From contig NC_135719.1 in assembly GCF_964656455.1 (NCBI RefSeq), forward strand, positions 71,784,283-71,848,282: a stretch of DNA of 64,000 nucleotides. Direction: 5' to 3'. Of the stretch, positions 36,981-49,137 are shown piece after piece. The notes under the pieces were generated by a model that saw only the letters and a list, made by a program, of their open reading frames with translations, was not told the origin of the DNA and did no database searches. Each line of letters starts with the position of its first letter. Within the stretch, counting starts at the first letter, position 1. Source of the stretch: Halichoerus grypus. Its lineage: Eukaryota; Chordata; Mammalia; Carnivora; Phocidae. The position numbers and the translations under genes are program-made.

Positions 36981-39900
36981 AATAAATTGCATAATTCCCT
37001 AGAGCATCAGATTTGTTTTCTATCAGTGACACCGCAGTGGAGTGTTTAGTAGACGGGTTTTTGCATGGGACGTGATTTGTTCTTCGATCGCAAAGCCAGT
37101 TGGGGATTGTGTGGAGTCTAGTGGAGATTAGACGTCAGAGTTCCTCCTGGTTCTAAATGCCAAAGGCTTTGGAGCTGCAGGTGAAGCTCAGCAAGAGCGA
37201 GACTCCCATAGCCCATCCCTGGTCCAGGCCAGGGAAATGAAGTTCTTCCATTAATGGTCAACTTGTCAGACTTTCTTTTATATTTCGGTTGTGCTTCAGA
37301 TTCTGCCTTCCCATGTGGCTCCATCAAGATGGAGGAGACTAGGCCTGGCTAGTGATTGACGTCAAAGCCTTTATTTGACTCCAGGAACAATCAGTCTCTC
37401 CCTTCCCAACAGAGTAGTTGGGCTTAGGAAATATTCTGACTGAAAGGGAGGATGTTATCACTGACCTTAAAATGTGGACCCTTCTCTCTGGCTACTACTC
37501 CTTATCTGCCAACTCTCCTTTCTCCTTCTATACACACCCCACTTGCTCTTTCCTTCATGAGTATGTGAATTCTCCCCTGGAACTGGAAAAATCCCACAGA
37601 GCTCATGCACATAGAGCCTATGCCAAGGTCCAAGAATGCGAGGACCTGGGGCTGACCTGGACCAGGGACCATGTTTACCTATCCAGGTTGGCAAAAGGCA
37701 GGGTGGCTGGAGGGAGTTTGCAAATCATCACTGTATTGATAGTGGGGAGAGAGGGCAGGAAAAGTCAAAACCGGAGTGGTATCTAATGTCAGATTCAAGA
37801 GGATGGCAAGATTTTAACAGGGAAGATGGACTGTTAGAAGCCAAGAAGAGTCAGAATGGGGCAAGAAGCCAAATGTGGGTCCCAAAATGTGCAAGTAGGT
37901 GAGAACTGATGTGATGAGACCAAGCAGGGCGCTGAGGTCTATTTTCATGCAGGGTCAGGCCTGCCAGAAGTAGGAGCCCAACAGGAAAGATAATGAGGAT
38001 CTTAAATCACTTAATCCGGATGCTCTGCCTGCTCTATGAGCTTCTTCTTGGCTTCGGACCCTTTTGTACTCTCGACTGTGGTCAACTACGAACTCCCTGT
38101 TCCAGGCAGGCAGTGCAGGGGTTGAGCCCAGGGATCTGTGTTTTAATAATCCTCCAGGTGGGTTTATACGTACTAAAGGTTTGAATAACCACCTGTTCAG
38201 CCCTGCCATTTGGTATGGCTCAAAGTCTTTGCCCCTCTGGCTTATCCTGTTCTTCAGCCACTGAGAACCCAGTGTTAGAATGCCCTCATCATGGTATATT
38301 AGACACCCCTGATCCCCACCTGTAAGGAGGGATCCTAACCCTGTGGGTGCCTGTTTAGTTTGCTCCCTTGTCTCTGGTCCCACACTCTATCCTCAATCAC
38401 CCTTTGGGGGGGACCCACCCTATGCTGGAATGTATGTCAGCTGCTTTCAGAGGGACTAAGAGCCACCCTAGAATTGGAAAGCATTACTTATGTTTCCTCC
38501 CATGCAAAAAGGGAGGTAACCATGCGACATTCAACAGGGTAATTGAAAACACGTTGAGGTTCCTGCAGTTTTGGTCACAAGTGGGAAAAATGTCTAGCGT
38601 CCACTTCCAAATAGGAGTGTGGGGGGGGATCTGGAAGTGCAGCAGGCCAGTCGTTAAACAGAGCAGATAAACAAAACAAGTCCTGACTTTTCTTTGCTCA
38701 GTTTCGTGATTTTAAAAGGGCAATAAAATATAGAGATTATAAAAAAAATAAAAATACAGACCAGCTTTGCCAGGACCATTCTGAAAGGGCCATTATAATC
38801 TTTTGTTCTGAGGGGATCTTCACATGGGAAGCAGGAGATGAGGAAGGCCTGGCTTAGCCGCCAGGTGAGAGGCGGGGGGCTCCCATGAGCTGCCTGCCTG
38901 GAGAAGGGGGAGCAGACCCCTCTGTGAGTTCCTGCTGACTATAAGATGGTCTGGGTGAGCAGACACTGCTCAGGCACTGACAGGAGGGAACGTGTGTCTC
39001 ACCGCCCCAGGTCTTCTTCACCTTCATGTCTGGTGTGGCTTGGCAGGCAAGAGGGCATTGGGAGGCCCATTGACTAAAATCCTGGTGGAATTCCATGTTT
39101 CAGAAGCCCACCCAAAGCTGATTGCTTTATTTGATTTTTATTGGAGTGTCATCAAATCTAAGGTTGACCTTGTTGTGAACGTAGCCCCTCATCATGGCTC
39201 GTTGCCTATCTTTCTCCAGTCTTGTGAAAGCAGGGAAGAACTAGAAATGCTTTCTCAAAGGGGGCTTCTGAGAAAGAGCCCCCAGACTCTTTGCTCTGTG
39301 CTCATTCGTGTACTTGTTTTTCAAAGGCTACAAATAAAGAGAAAAAAAATCGTATACATTCAGACAAGTAGGGACAAAGAGGCCTGTGAGGTCAGAGGGT
39401 CACTGCTGGGGAAGGAGCTCCAAGGATGGGAAAGTAACACAGAATGAGGGCTGGCTCCTGCTTCTCAGGGTGTGATAGCTTGGCCCATTGTTCCTAGAAA
39501 TTTAGGCTCTTGGGCAAGGATTTTAGGGCCTCTGTGACATAGCCCGGGGAAGGATGTGACCTTAGCTTTGCATCCCATGCAAATCTACCATGATGCTTCC
39601 ATTTGGTTGGTGCTCAAAGTATAATTGCCGAATATCTGCCTTTTAATGGGTTTTTGGATTCATTTGCCAGCCCGGAACTATGCCCTCTTTGTTTCATTCA
39701 TTCATGCATTTGGCAAACGTGGAATACTGGTTGGTAGGTATCCTATTCTTTCCTCCTTGTAATACTGAGTCAGAGGTACCCCAAGGACAAGGTCTCCTGG
39801 CCTCTTCCCAAAAGGATGGTTCCCTCAGGTTCATGGGCATGTTTTTCTTATGCCCGAAGTGAATGAATGAATGACTGTGCCCAAGACAAAACCAGCTTTC

Positions 39901-40809
39901 TCTAGAGCATTGTCTTGTTCCTCATAAGTTTCTAAGACTTTTGAAAAACATGTTGCCTATTTAATGAGCAGCAAGTATCCACCTTTCTCTGAAAAGAAAG
40001 CCTTAAAAAAAAAAAAAACTAGCCTCAAGATGGCTTCTACCCCTATTATACTAGGAAAACAAATCCCTTCTTCTAGAGCATTTCTGGCCATTCAAATTTA
40101 CTTGGCATTCTCCCTGCTACAGCAGGGAGAGGTCAGGCCTGGAGATGAAATCTTGGGAATCATAGTGGTATTAAAATCACAAGACTGGTGAGATCACCAG
40201 TGGGAGTGGATATAGAAAGAAAAAAGAAGATATCAGCAGGGGCACTGTAACATCAAGTGGTTGGGGAGACAGGGAGAAACCAGTGAAGGAGACCAAGTAG
40301 GAGCAGCCAAAGAGGCAGGAGAAACACGAGGCACGAGTGTTGGAGGTTGTCCTGGGAGCCAGAAGAATAGATTTCAAGGAGGATGGAGTGGTCAACTTCA
40401 AGGAATAACCACTGGGAGGTGTAGACAGAAGAGAAGCTGTGTCAGTCACTCCACAATGGGAAGTTATTGGTGACCTTTGAAAGGGCATTTTTGGTGGAGA
40501 TGTAGAGGTGACAGCCTGATTGGAGTGGGCTCAAAGAGTGCACTCATCCTTGCTGCTTAATAAAATAGAATAAATTAAGAACTTCAAAAGCCTCTGGTCA
40601 GGGCAGATAGTAACTCACCCTGCCTGCATTACCTCCTCTTACATCCTACCTGGAATTTTCTACACATTCCCGGTTGATGGGAATATGCATCAAGCTCCAA
40701 CCATCAGGAGCCGTGTCATCACATTTTGAGATTATAGCAGTTAGGGCAAGGCTTCAGAATGAAAGCTTCAGCCGTTAGGAGGACATAAAATGTTTACATA
40801 GGAAGTCAG
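36981..40809. other. Intergenic stretch with a few faint repeats
   Basis: I see a partial MER5-like piece at about 38090-38190 (GGGATCTGTGTTTTAATAATCCTCCAGG) and L2-like CATTCATTCATGCATTTGG near 39690. No coding evidence: the open frames here are short and unlike any protein I know. Confidence 0.4.
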
Positions 40810-40900
40810 AGATCATCTAAATTGAGTCCTTCTATTTTACATACGGGGAAACTGAGGCCCAAATCCTCAGATTACACAGCTGCTCTGAGGCATCGCCTTT
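40810..40900 (-). repeat. MIR SINE fragment, antisense
   Basis: TATTTTACATACGGGGAAACTGAGGCCCAAA and ACACAGCTGCTCTG match a reversed MIR core. Confidence 0.6.
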
Positions 40901-40945
40901 CTTCTTCCACCCAAGTGTACTTGGCAGATGAGTGTCTCTACTTTT

Positions 40946-41160
40946 TTTTTTTAAGACTTATTTATTTATTTGAGAGAGAGAGAGAGACAGAGAGTGAGTG
41001 AGAGAGAGCGAGAGGGAGGGACAGATGGAGACAATCTTCAAGCAGACTCCTGAGCGCAGAGCCTGACTGTTCAGTGCTCAATCCCATGACCCTGAGATCA
41101 TGACCTGAGCTGAAACCAAGAGTTGGATGCTCAACCAACTGAGCCACCCAGGTACCCCTT
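40946..41160 (-). mobile_element. CAN-SINE, older subtype, antisense
   Basis: AAGACTTATTTATTTATTTGAGAG, long GAGA body and reversed head GAGCCACCCAGGTACCCC. Duplication GTCTCTACTTTT at 40934-40945 and 41164-41175. Confidence 0.94.
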
Positions 41161-41175
41161 AGGGTCTCTACTTTT

Positions 41176-42029
41176 AAAAGATTACTGGGGACAGATCTCT
41201 TATTTCTACCATTTCCTTTGGATACCCATTTTGGGGCCATCAAATTCTCTTTATAAATAAACTACCCAGATTGCAATGTAAGCCAGTTTTCCATATAAAG
41301 GATTAAGCCTACTAAGGTCTAAAAATCTGGGAAGGCCCTAGTCAGGCAGCCCATCCCTTGAGAAAGTAGAAGAATCCTATGGCCCAGTAATGGACTCGCA
41401 TTCAGAAATCCTTGAGCTGGGTCTTACTTTCCTCCTCCTTGCACTTTTCTGTGATGTAAGCAGAGTCTGTTTGGCCAGCTTCCCCAGGCATATTCCTTCA
41501 TCGATGGTGGCTGGCTATCTCTGCCTCCTGCCAGTTGGTGTTGTCATTCTTGGAGGGGGCGCAGGTTGGACTCTGCTCATGTGATTAGAGTTTGCTGGTG
41601 GTAAGGGTGTTCATCCAAAGTGCATCACCTACTGGGCCTAGATCCAAAGGGATGGAGAGAGCTTGGATGCTCCTGCAAGGAGTTATAGATTCTTAACCAG
41701 GAACAACAATGAGCCCTTGAAGCTAGTCATCTGCCTGATTTATCCCTGGATTCTCCTTCTGTCCAGATATGAAAGGACAAGTCCTCACTCTGCCTTCTGA
41801 GAGGATTGCAGGTTGTGGTTGAAAAGCTGTCAATTCCCGGGCTGAGCCTGTGTCTGAGCCCCCTTCCCTAGCCCTCCATGGCCATGGGAGATGTAAGATA
41901 GAAACTTGGGGCTCCTTAGAATTAGGAGCCCCGAACATTGATTAAAATCAGTTTATATATTAATCACAAGGAGGGATTACTGTTTTGTTCAATAGCTGGA
42001 TATTGAATGAAGGAATTAGGGAGAAGCTA
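41176..42029. other. Intergenic stretch, nothing recognised
   Basis: No gene or named repeat. A 9-bp perfect inverted repeat lies at 41908-41932. Confidence 0.4.
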
Positions 42030-42215
42030 AAGCAGTGGTTCTCAAGCTGTGCTTCCCACCAGAGTCATCTGGGGGAGCTTTTGAGACCCTCAGTGCCCAC
42101 CTCACACCCACATCAATTAAATCAGAATTTTGAGAAGTGGGACCTGGGGGTCATTTTTTTTTAAGACTACCCAGGTGATTCCATTTACACCCACTTTGAC
42201 AATCAGTCTGATAAA
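42030..42215. repeat. MER5A-like MITE
   Basis: CAGTGGTTCTCAAGCTGTGCTTCCC start, AGAGTCATCTGGGGGAGCTTTT and AAATCAGAATTTTGAGAAGTGGG are MER5A landmarks. Confidence 0.85.
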
Positions 42216-42221
42216 TCAGGG

Positions 42222-42365
42222 TTTCTCAAACTTTCCCACACAGAACAATCACCTGGGGGTCCTATTGAACTCCAGCTTCTGAGTCAGTGGTTCTGAGGTA
42301 CAGCCTGGATTTCTATTCTGACCAACTCCCTGGTTTTCCGAGGCTGCTGGTCTACCAGCTACCTT
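42222..42365. repeat. MER5-like MITE, second copy in tandem
   Basis: GGGTTTCTCAAACTTTCCCACAC, then GAACAATCACCTGGGGGTCC and CTGAGTCAGTGGTTCTGAGG. It immediately follows the previous copy. Confidence 0.7.
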
Positions 42366-44582
42366 GAGTAGCAGGGTGCTAAAGGTCATTAGCAATAAGC
42401 TGAGGTGCTTGCTGCTGAGTGACAAAGGAGAAGCAGAGGTGGAAAGAGCCATGAGAGTTTCTGGAAGAACTCAGTCCCTCTGCTGGGCCCTGAAGGAAAG
42501 GTGGACCCCAGGGAGAGAGGCAGAGAGAGAGAGAGAGAGGAAGCTTCCTCTGCTGCTGCTCAGGTCTGGGTGTTTGAGGCCCTGGAACATAAAACACATT
42601 GGCTTCTCGGTAGAAACCCTGAAGAAAGCTGACTGATGATGACAAATCTCTTTCTGCAGCATTACAATCTTAGGACTTCAGTGTTGGAAGGCCTGGAATG
42701 ATGATCTGGTTCGACGCCATCCTTCTGTTGTGAACGAGAACACTGGGGTCCTTCAGCCTGTGTGGCCTCAATCGCTGAGCCCACTAATGATGGTGAAGTA
42801 TAAGATGGGGTGGGGAGGACTCCCATAGCAGCAGAGACATCTGAGCTGGCTGGTTGGTCCCCAGAGTGCATTTGTCATATAGAAGGCTATGTGACACATC
42901 AGCCGCCTAGGCCAGTGAGGAACACCTACTGACCACACAATGCTAGGCCTCTGAGATCCAGAGAGAAACAAGCTGCCTCTTCACCTTTGAGCTGTTCTTT
43001 GGGGCTGGGGAGGAGATGGATGAATACCACCGCATCTACACTGAGATCCAACACTGGAGGTTAGGCTCTCTGCGGGCACAAGAGGGAGGGCTACAGACTG
43101 TCACTGGGCCCCTTCTTGGTTTCCTCTCCTCTAGTCCTCTGGCTCTTGGCTGCTCCTGTTCCCCGCCCCCCCTTCCTTCCCCAAGTTCAGGCCTTTGGGA
43201 GGTGGTGGGCGTTAGGCATTCACACTCAGAGCCAGATAGATGCTGACTCCACAGAAGCGTCCCCCTGCCCCTCAGGCCCTGGCATAGTTGACCAGAGAGA
43301 CCGGCGGGCTTTGGCAGGGAGCGAAGATGCCACAGCTGCAGACCCTCACAGTCATTGCCACAAGGAGCCCAGCAGCAGGACCGTGTCTGAGGGGAGAAGG
43401 ATTGTGTGCTCTGGAGGCGGCAGGAGTGACAGGCAGGGGCTATATAACACCTCCCACTCATGGGAGGTGAAAGGGGGAAGGCCCACACGTACAAGCTCTA
43501 AGTAGTACCACAGACACAGAACTAGTTAAGGGTTATTTTAAGCCTGATATTGTCTCCTCCCAGGAGGCATGAAAGAGGTAGAGAGCTGGTGCTCATTTGT
43601 GCTCCATTGCCTTGGAGGTGAGAGCCCATGGAGGTGAGCGCACACGGAGGTGAGTGCCCTTGGGCGTTGTCTCAGAGCTGAGCGCAGATACCCACAACTG
43701 CCTCCTTGTTCTCTTGGCCCACTCGCCCACTGGCTTCCACTTGCTTTTCCATAAATGGTGTTCTGTGGCTTGCGGACACCAGTGCCAAGGCAAGTACACA
43801 GTCACTTCAGGCCCCTGGGTCTCTCTGCTGAAATTTGGCATGAGCTCCATCATCAGATCCTGGCATTATCATTTCCCCAAAAGCCATTGCCTGCTTAGCT
43901 CTCGTGCTAAAAGACAGCTCCCTTCCAGAGCAATGGACTGATCCAAAGGAATCATTTGGAGAAAGCTTTTAATATGTGGATGTTTTACGTGAACTAGGAT
44001 TGTATTCTTCAAAGTGTGAATGCAGATGAATAGGGAATGACGAAAGTCAAGAGTCAGGTTGGGAGGTGGGAGGAGAGGTTTAGGAGGAAAACCACAGTGG
44101 ACCTGGGATTTCACAGGGAGAGCTAGGGTGGGGGAAATTGGCTGGTATTGTCACAGATGTTGGGACAGTATGTAGGGTAGGTTTTGGTCATAGTGAAGGT
44201 GTGGTCTTATGTGCACTGAAACAATGTCTAACATCTGCACAGGTGTTCCCAGGTCCTAAACACTCACACCTGTCGTGGGTGCTCATCTCATTCCTGATTT
44301 CATCCTCACCTCTGCTGGGGCTAGATTTTCAACTGTTTCTCAAAAGTTTCCTCACTTAGTCTGTAACTGCTTTTCCCTCTGTAGGAACAATGGGAGTTGG
44401 CAATTTTATGTTATTAATTGGATGTGCAAAGAAAATGCAGTTCATAATTTTTTGGTAGTGGATCTAATCTTGCTTCAGCACCTTCACCCAGCTGGGAAGA
44501 AAAGAAAAACTTTCCTAGTATTTCAACTTCCCGATTAAAGCATCCAAGACTCTTTTGGTTTAAAAGTATCTTTTGGTTTAAA
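42366..44582. other. Intergenic stretch, no gene recognised
   Basis: It contains a short (GA)n at 42519-42540, a 16-base minisatellite at 43614-43661 and a duplicated CTTTTGGTTTAAAA at about 44552-44582. Overlapping open frames around 43036-43505 on both strands have no recognisable protein content. Confidence 0.4.
43614..43661. repeat. Three-copy 16-base minisatellite
   Basis: Three units each starting GGAGGTGAG at 43614, 43630 and 43646, differing at a few positions. Confidence 0.85.
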
Positions 44583-44596
44583 ACAATCACTTTTGG

Positions 44597-44798
44597 AACA
44601 CCTGAGTGGCTCAGTTGGTTAAGCGTCTGCCTTTGGCTCAGGTTGTGATCCCAGGGTCTGGGGATCGAGTCCCACAACGGGCTCCCTACTCAGTGGGGGG
44701 TCTGCTTCTCCCTCTCCCTCTGCTACTCCTCCCACTCATGCGCACTTTCTTTCTCTTTTTCTCAAATAAGTAAACAAAATCTTAAAAAAAAAAAAAAA
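44597..44798 (+). mobile_element. CAN-SINE
   Basis: ACACCTGAGTGGCTCAGTTGG head, CTGCCTTTGGCTCAGG, CT body and long A tail. Duplication ACArTCACyTTTGG at 44583-44596 and 44799-44812. Confidence 0.94.
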
Positions 44799-45274
44799 AC
44801 AGTCACCTTTGGGGAAACATTTCTTTTGAATAAATTCTCAATCTTTCAGATTTCTACTCCTACCTTTTCTCCTCTGCAGGAAGGTGGCTGTGGGGCCTCA
44901 CAGGGGTCAGGAGGAGGCCTGAGCTGCATGTAGGCTTGCACTGACCCCTAGGTCCTTTCTGCCCTCTGCAGCCAGGTGGTAGATGGGTCTGGACCCTTCC
45001 AGCATTTTAGACACCCACTGATGAAGCCCATTGCTCTGGCAATTTGCTAAATTAAATCACACTCTGTTGAGAACCCAACACTTTCCATTCCTTCAGTAGG
45101 TTATACAGGACCTTCTTCCCTGACTGGATTTTTTTTCCGGAGCCTGTCCTACCCTCTCTGATTTATTCTCTTCCCCCAGCACCCCAAGCCCTGGGTGCCA
45201 TGTCCATGAAAAGACATTAACCCTGCTGTTCTCCTTCCTTTGGAACCATGGAGCTATCTTTGGTGAAGAGAGAG

Positions 45275-45716
45275 AGGTGTTATGGGTTTAGTTGTATCTG
45301 CCTCCAAAAAAGATATGTCGGAGTCCTAGTCCCCAGTACCTCGCATGTGACCTCATTTGGAGATTGGGTCTTTACAGGTAATCAAGTTAAAATGAGGTCA
45401 CTGGGATGGACCCTAATCCAATATGACTGGTGTCCTGACGGAAAGGGATATAGGGTGGGGAATTTGGACACAGAGACACATATAGAGGGGACATGGCATG
45501 AAGTCAAGGGGGAAGGCAACCATCTGGAAATCAAGGAGAGGGGCCTGGAACAGATCTTCCCTCACAGCCCCTCCCTCAGAAGGAACCAACCTGCTGACAC
45601 CTTGATCTCAGACTCCTAGCTTCCAGACTGTGAAAAAAAAAAATCAATTTCTGTTATTTAAGCCACCCAGTTTGTGGTCCTTTGTTATGGCGGCCCTGGG
45701 GAACTAATATGGGAGG
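45275..45716 (+). repeat. MLT1-type MaLR solo LTR
   Basis: Begins TGTTATGGGTTTAGTTGTATC, contains TAATCCAATATGACTGGTGTCC and CTGACACCTTGATCTCAGAC, and ends TTTAAGCCACCCAGTTTGTGG and GGGGAACTAATAT. Nearly full length. Confidence 0.92.
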
Positions 45717-46904
45717 AATTGACTTTCTTTCTTTCTTTGTTTCCCCCCAAGTGAGTAAAGTAGTTCTTCAAATTCTAGTAGTCCGCTCTCCTGTCAGTAC
45801 TGGGAGCTCTGGATACTGAATCATAAAACCTCCTTGGAAACCCTGCTGGTGTCTTTCATATGTGTTGAACAAAGTAATTTCAAAGGGATTAGGAAGGAAA
45901 TTTCCCTTTCCATTTTAAGGAGGATGTATGGTTCCAGGCCCCTCCATGAAAAAAATTATTTATCATTGTTTTGGTTTAGAATGCATTTCCACTTAATGCC
46001 GGTTCTGCTTGATTAGATCAGGCCTCTCCCATTTCTAAAGCAGGGTGGCAGGACCACAGGCCTGGCCTCTGGCTTGCCTCCATGGCTGAAGCAAAGCTTC
46101 TCCAGCATTCCGCAGCTGGCCAAACAGAGACAAAGTGACGGTGTGATGCACATCATCCTCTCCATCATAATGGGTGTTCAGGTCTTTATCCAAGTCAGGG
46201 TATTGCTGAAATCTGGACTTTGGAAATACTCTCCCCAGGAGTGGCTGCCGGACACAGGGTTCCCTCAGCGGTGACAACTGTGTGGCCACATCTGGCCATC
46301 CAAGGTGGCGCCCATTCTGCTGGAGCCCAGGTTCTTCGACTAAGCTCTGGCCTTTGGCTCGTTCTCTTCATAGGACTTCTGTGGCTTTTGAGCCTTTCGG
46401 AAAAACATTTCTGTCAAATCCTGCTGGAGGAGAAGGGGATGCTAAAACCACCGATAGAGACTTGAAACAGGGAGAGGACGGAACTCCAGAGAAACTAATT
46501 TGGCCTCAGATGATGTGTTAGCCATCATGTGGTCCCCCCACTTGATTTTACTGATCCCAAAGTGAGAAGTGAAGTGAGTGGCCCAGGGTCACAGAGTGAG
46601 ATAGAGGCAGATCCACCTTCCCCATCGGGGCTCCTTCCTTGACAAGAAATGAGCTAAAGGTGCTGAGCTTGTTGATTGAAAGCTCAGTTGCCTCTCAATT
46701 TAGTGATCTTTTTCCTATACCAAAGCTAGGCTTTTTTCCTGGTACATGAAAACCTCAAGGCTCCTTATCTCCTTCCCACCTCTTTCAGAGTCCCTCCCAA
46801 CCCACCTCCTTCAAATAGTCCATCCTCCCAGGTTCTTCGGGTCATATACTACGCCGTTCCGTGACCATGCCTCCTGCTAGTGTGTCCCAGCTTTTAGCGT
46901 TGGC
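45717..46904. other. Intergenic stretch, nothing recognised
   Basis: No coding signal. 46550-46620 may hold a faint reversed MIR core (GTGGCCCAGGGTCACAGAG). Confidence 0.4.
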
Positions 46905-47025
46905 AAAGATTTTCCAGAAAGATTGTGAAGATGTAGATTCCCTGGTCTGTGCATCAGCTCTCAGACGTTCTGGATCAGGAATCTGAAGTTTTAATAGGAA
47001 TCCTCTGTGATTCTGAGGCAGGGGA
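46905..47025. repeat. MER5-like fragment
   Basis: TGTAGATTCCCTGGTCTGTGC, GTTCTGGATCAGGAATCTGAAG and TTTTAATAGGAATCC resemble MER5/Charlie MITEs. Confidence 0.5.
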
Positions 47026-47484
47026 GCCAGAAATCACCCCTTAACAATCCTTCCCTCACAATCGCCCACCTCCCCTGGGGGGCAGTTTTCTGCTTGTGTA
47101 ATCGAGGTCTTTGGAATTCCCACCCTGCCAATTACTAGCTCATTTGAGCTTGGTCACTGAACATTTGTTAAAGCTGACTTCACACCTGTCAAATCTGGAT
47201 ACCAGTTCCTACATTCTAAGGGTGTCGTGGAAGATTAAAAACACAATGTTCAGAGTAGTAAACAGTAGCTCTGACCATTGGTAGTCGCAGGGAATAGGAC
47301 ATAAAATTTCCTTCTTTGGCGTAGGTATGGTCTTAAAAAGTGGTCTGGGGAAGACTACAAAGCTCTTGAGGTTTAAAGAATAATGGCAAGATAATAAGCA
47401 AGAGGCTACGTAGAGAAAACTGTGGGATTTTGATCGAGACATTTGCCAGTTCCCGAGATCCAGGGGGTTGAGACGCAAGCCTGA

Positions 47485-47645
47485 CCCTAGCTAGGTGACC
47501 TTGGGCAAGTCACATGGTCTGTCTGAAGCTCAACTACCTCACCTGTAAGATGGGGATGATAATCACGCTTGTCCCTACCTATCCTGTGAGACTGTTTTGT
47601 GGATCAACTGGGATACACCTAAGCATCTTGTGAATTATCAACTTC
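47485..47645 (+). repeat. MIR SINE
   Basis: CTAGGTGACCTTGGGCAAGTCAC, CTACCTCACCTGTAAGATGGGGATGATAAT and TCCTGTGAGACTGTTTTGTGGAT are MIR core landmarks. Confidence 0.9.
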
Positions 47646-49068
47646 TTTGGAAATATACATAAGCTGTTTTCACGCCAAAAATGCAGGTGCCTAATCCACT
47701 GGATATTTCTCTCAGGATCAGAATAAAGGGAACCAATTAGAAAGCAGATTTTCAGGAAAAACACTGACCAAAAATAGAGCCAGAGTTGGATCGGTGCCCC
47801 AGGTGGTCAAGAAAAGTATTCAATTACTGTCCCTTTGTTTGCCTGTTTCTGGGAGTTACGCTGTTGCTGTATCGTGTGAGTAAGGTTTTGGAATTCCTAT
47901 TCTAATCTTTAGTAGCAACTATACAACCTGTAATCTCTTCTGTTTTTCCTTTGCCAACCATATCAAGCTCAAAGTGTAGCAACCTAAAGGTAAAGCTCAT
48001 GGGCAGTAAAAAACACTGAAAACAAGCAGAAAACCGAAGACATGAAACAGTCCACCAAGACTTCCTGAATTAATGCTGATGGAGGGTTGATGGGAATTTA
48101 GTCAAGTGGCATCTGATTTATACTTGGGGCACACAAGCCTGGCCTTCAAAATTTCTGTGGTCTGTGCTTTCACTTGCCTTTTTGCCTTCACCTCCTGGGT
48201 CTGTCCTTTGTAAACTCTCTCATCCTGCGTCAGGCTCTGCTTGGTTTCCCCCATCTGTTGTGTGCATCCCAACCTGCCTTTATTCACATCATCAACCACC
48301 AGCCCCACCCACGAGTATCCTCTGCTGTGCTGTCATTGGTGATGCCTCTTTCTGAAGGACACAGGCTTCTTCTGGAAAGCCCTCCAGGGGCCTCAGTCCT
48401 CTTTGGAGGATCTCTGCCTGAACCGCGCCTGTGCCCTGGGCTGAGGCGGCCTTGTGTTGCACGTTGCCTATTTGGACAGCTGTTCTATAGACTATAAGGC
48501 CCTCATGACTGTCTTTCCCCTTCCGCATCCCAGGGTCTAGCGCAGGTTCTGCAAATGGGGGAGCACAATCATTATTTATTACTGTTGATAAAGGTTCGAA
48601 ATGATAAGTCTCCTTTGATGAGAAAGAGTAAACAGGGACGATGCTAACTTTTGGAGAGCAACTTGATGTGGGCAAGAATGTGCTAGGGGGAGTGGTTATG
48701 TGCGTGGGCTCTGGAATCAGACTGCAAGCCCATTTCTCACTTCCAAACATGTGTTAGCATTAATTAAAGACATTAAAAATTCAGATACTCTACCTCTCTA
48801 ATAATAACATTTTTTTCCCCTTCCTGACTTAGCATTCAAGCTGTTATGTTCACTGGCTCATGAACCAAAATGTCTTTTCATTTAGGCATTGGAAAACACA
48901 TAGAGGTGAATACTAAACCCATCTAGAAGAATTTGGAACGGCGGCTATTTTGCCAAAAAAACTGTTTTGTAACCCAGAAAAAAATGACATTCATTCAAAA
49001 GCAGTAGACTCTCTCACAAAGAGAATTTGTAAGTGGTTCTTTTTTGTTTGTTTGTTTCCACCAATGTG
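47646..49068. other. Intergenic stretch with a partial MIR
   Basis: GGGCTCTGGAATCAGACTGC at about 48703-48725 is the MIR 5' region. Nothing else is recognised. Confidence 0.4.
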
Positions 49069-49081
49069 ACCATAGTCACAT

Positions 49082-49124
49082 TTAAAAAAGTCTGACGCTC
49101 TACCGGCTGAGCTATCTGGTTTGC
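49082..49124 (-). repeat. tRNA-Lys 5'-half retroinsertion (tailless tRNA pseudogene fragment)
   Basis: On the minus strand AGATAGCTCAGCCGGTAGAG followed by CGTCAGACTTTT is almost the 5' half of tRNA-Lys(UUU), from the acceptor strand to the anticodon loop, where it stops. It is flanked by ACCATAsTCACAT copies at 49069-49081 and 49125-49137 (one mismatch), as expected for an L1-mediated target-site duplication. It is too short to be a functional tRNA gene and is unlike the CAN-SINE head in this window. Confidence 0.8.
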
Positions 49125-49137
49125 ACCATACTCACAT

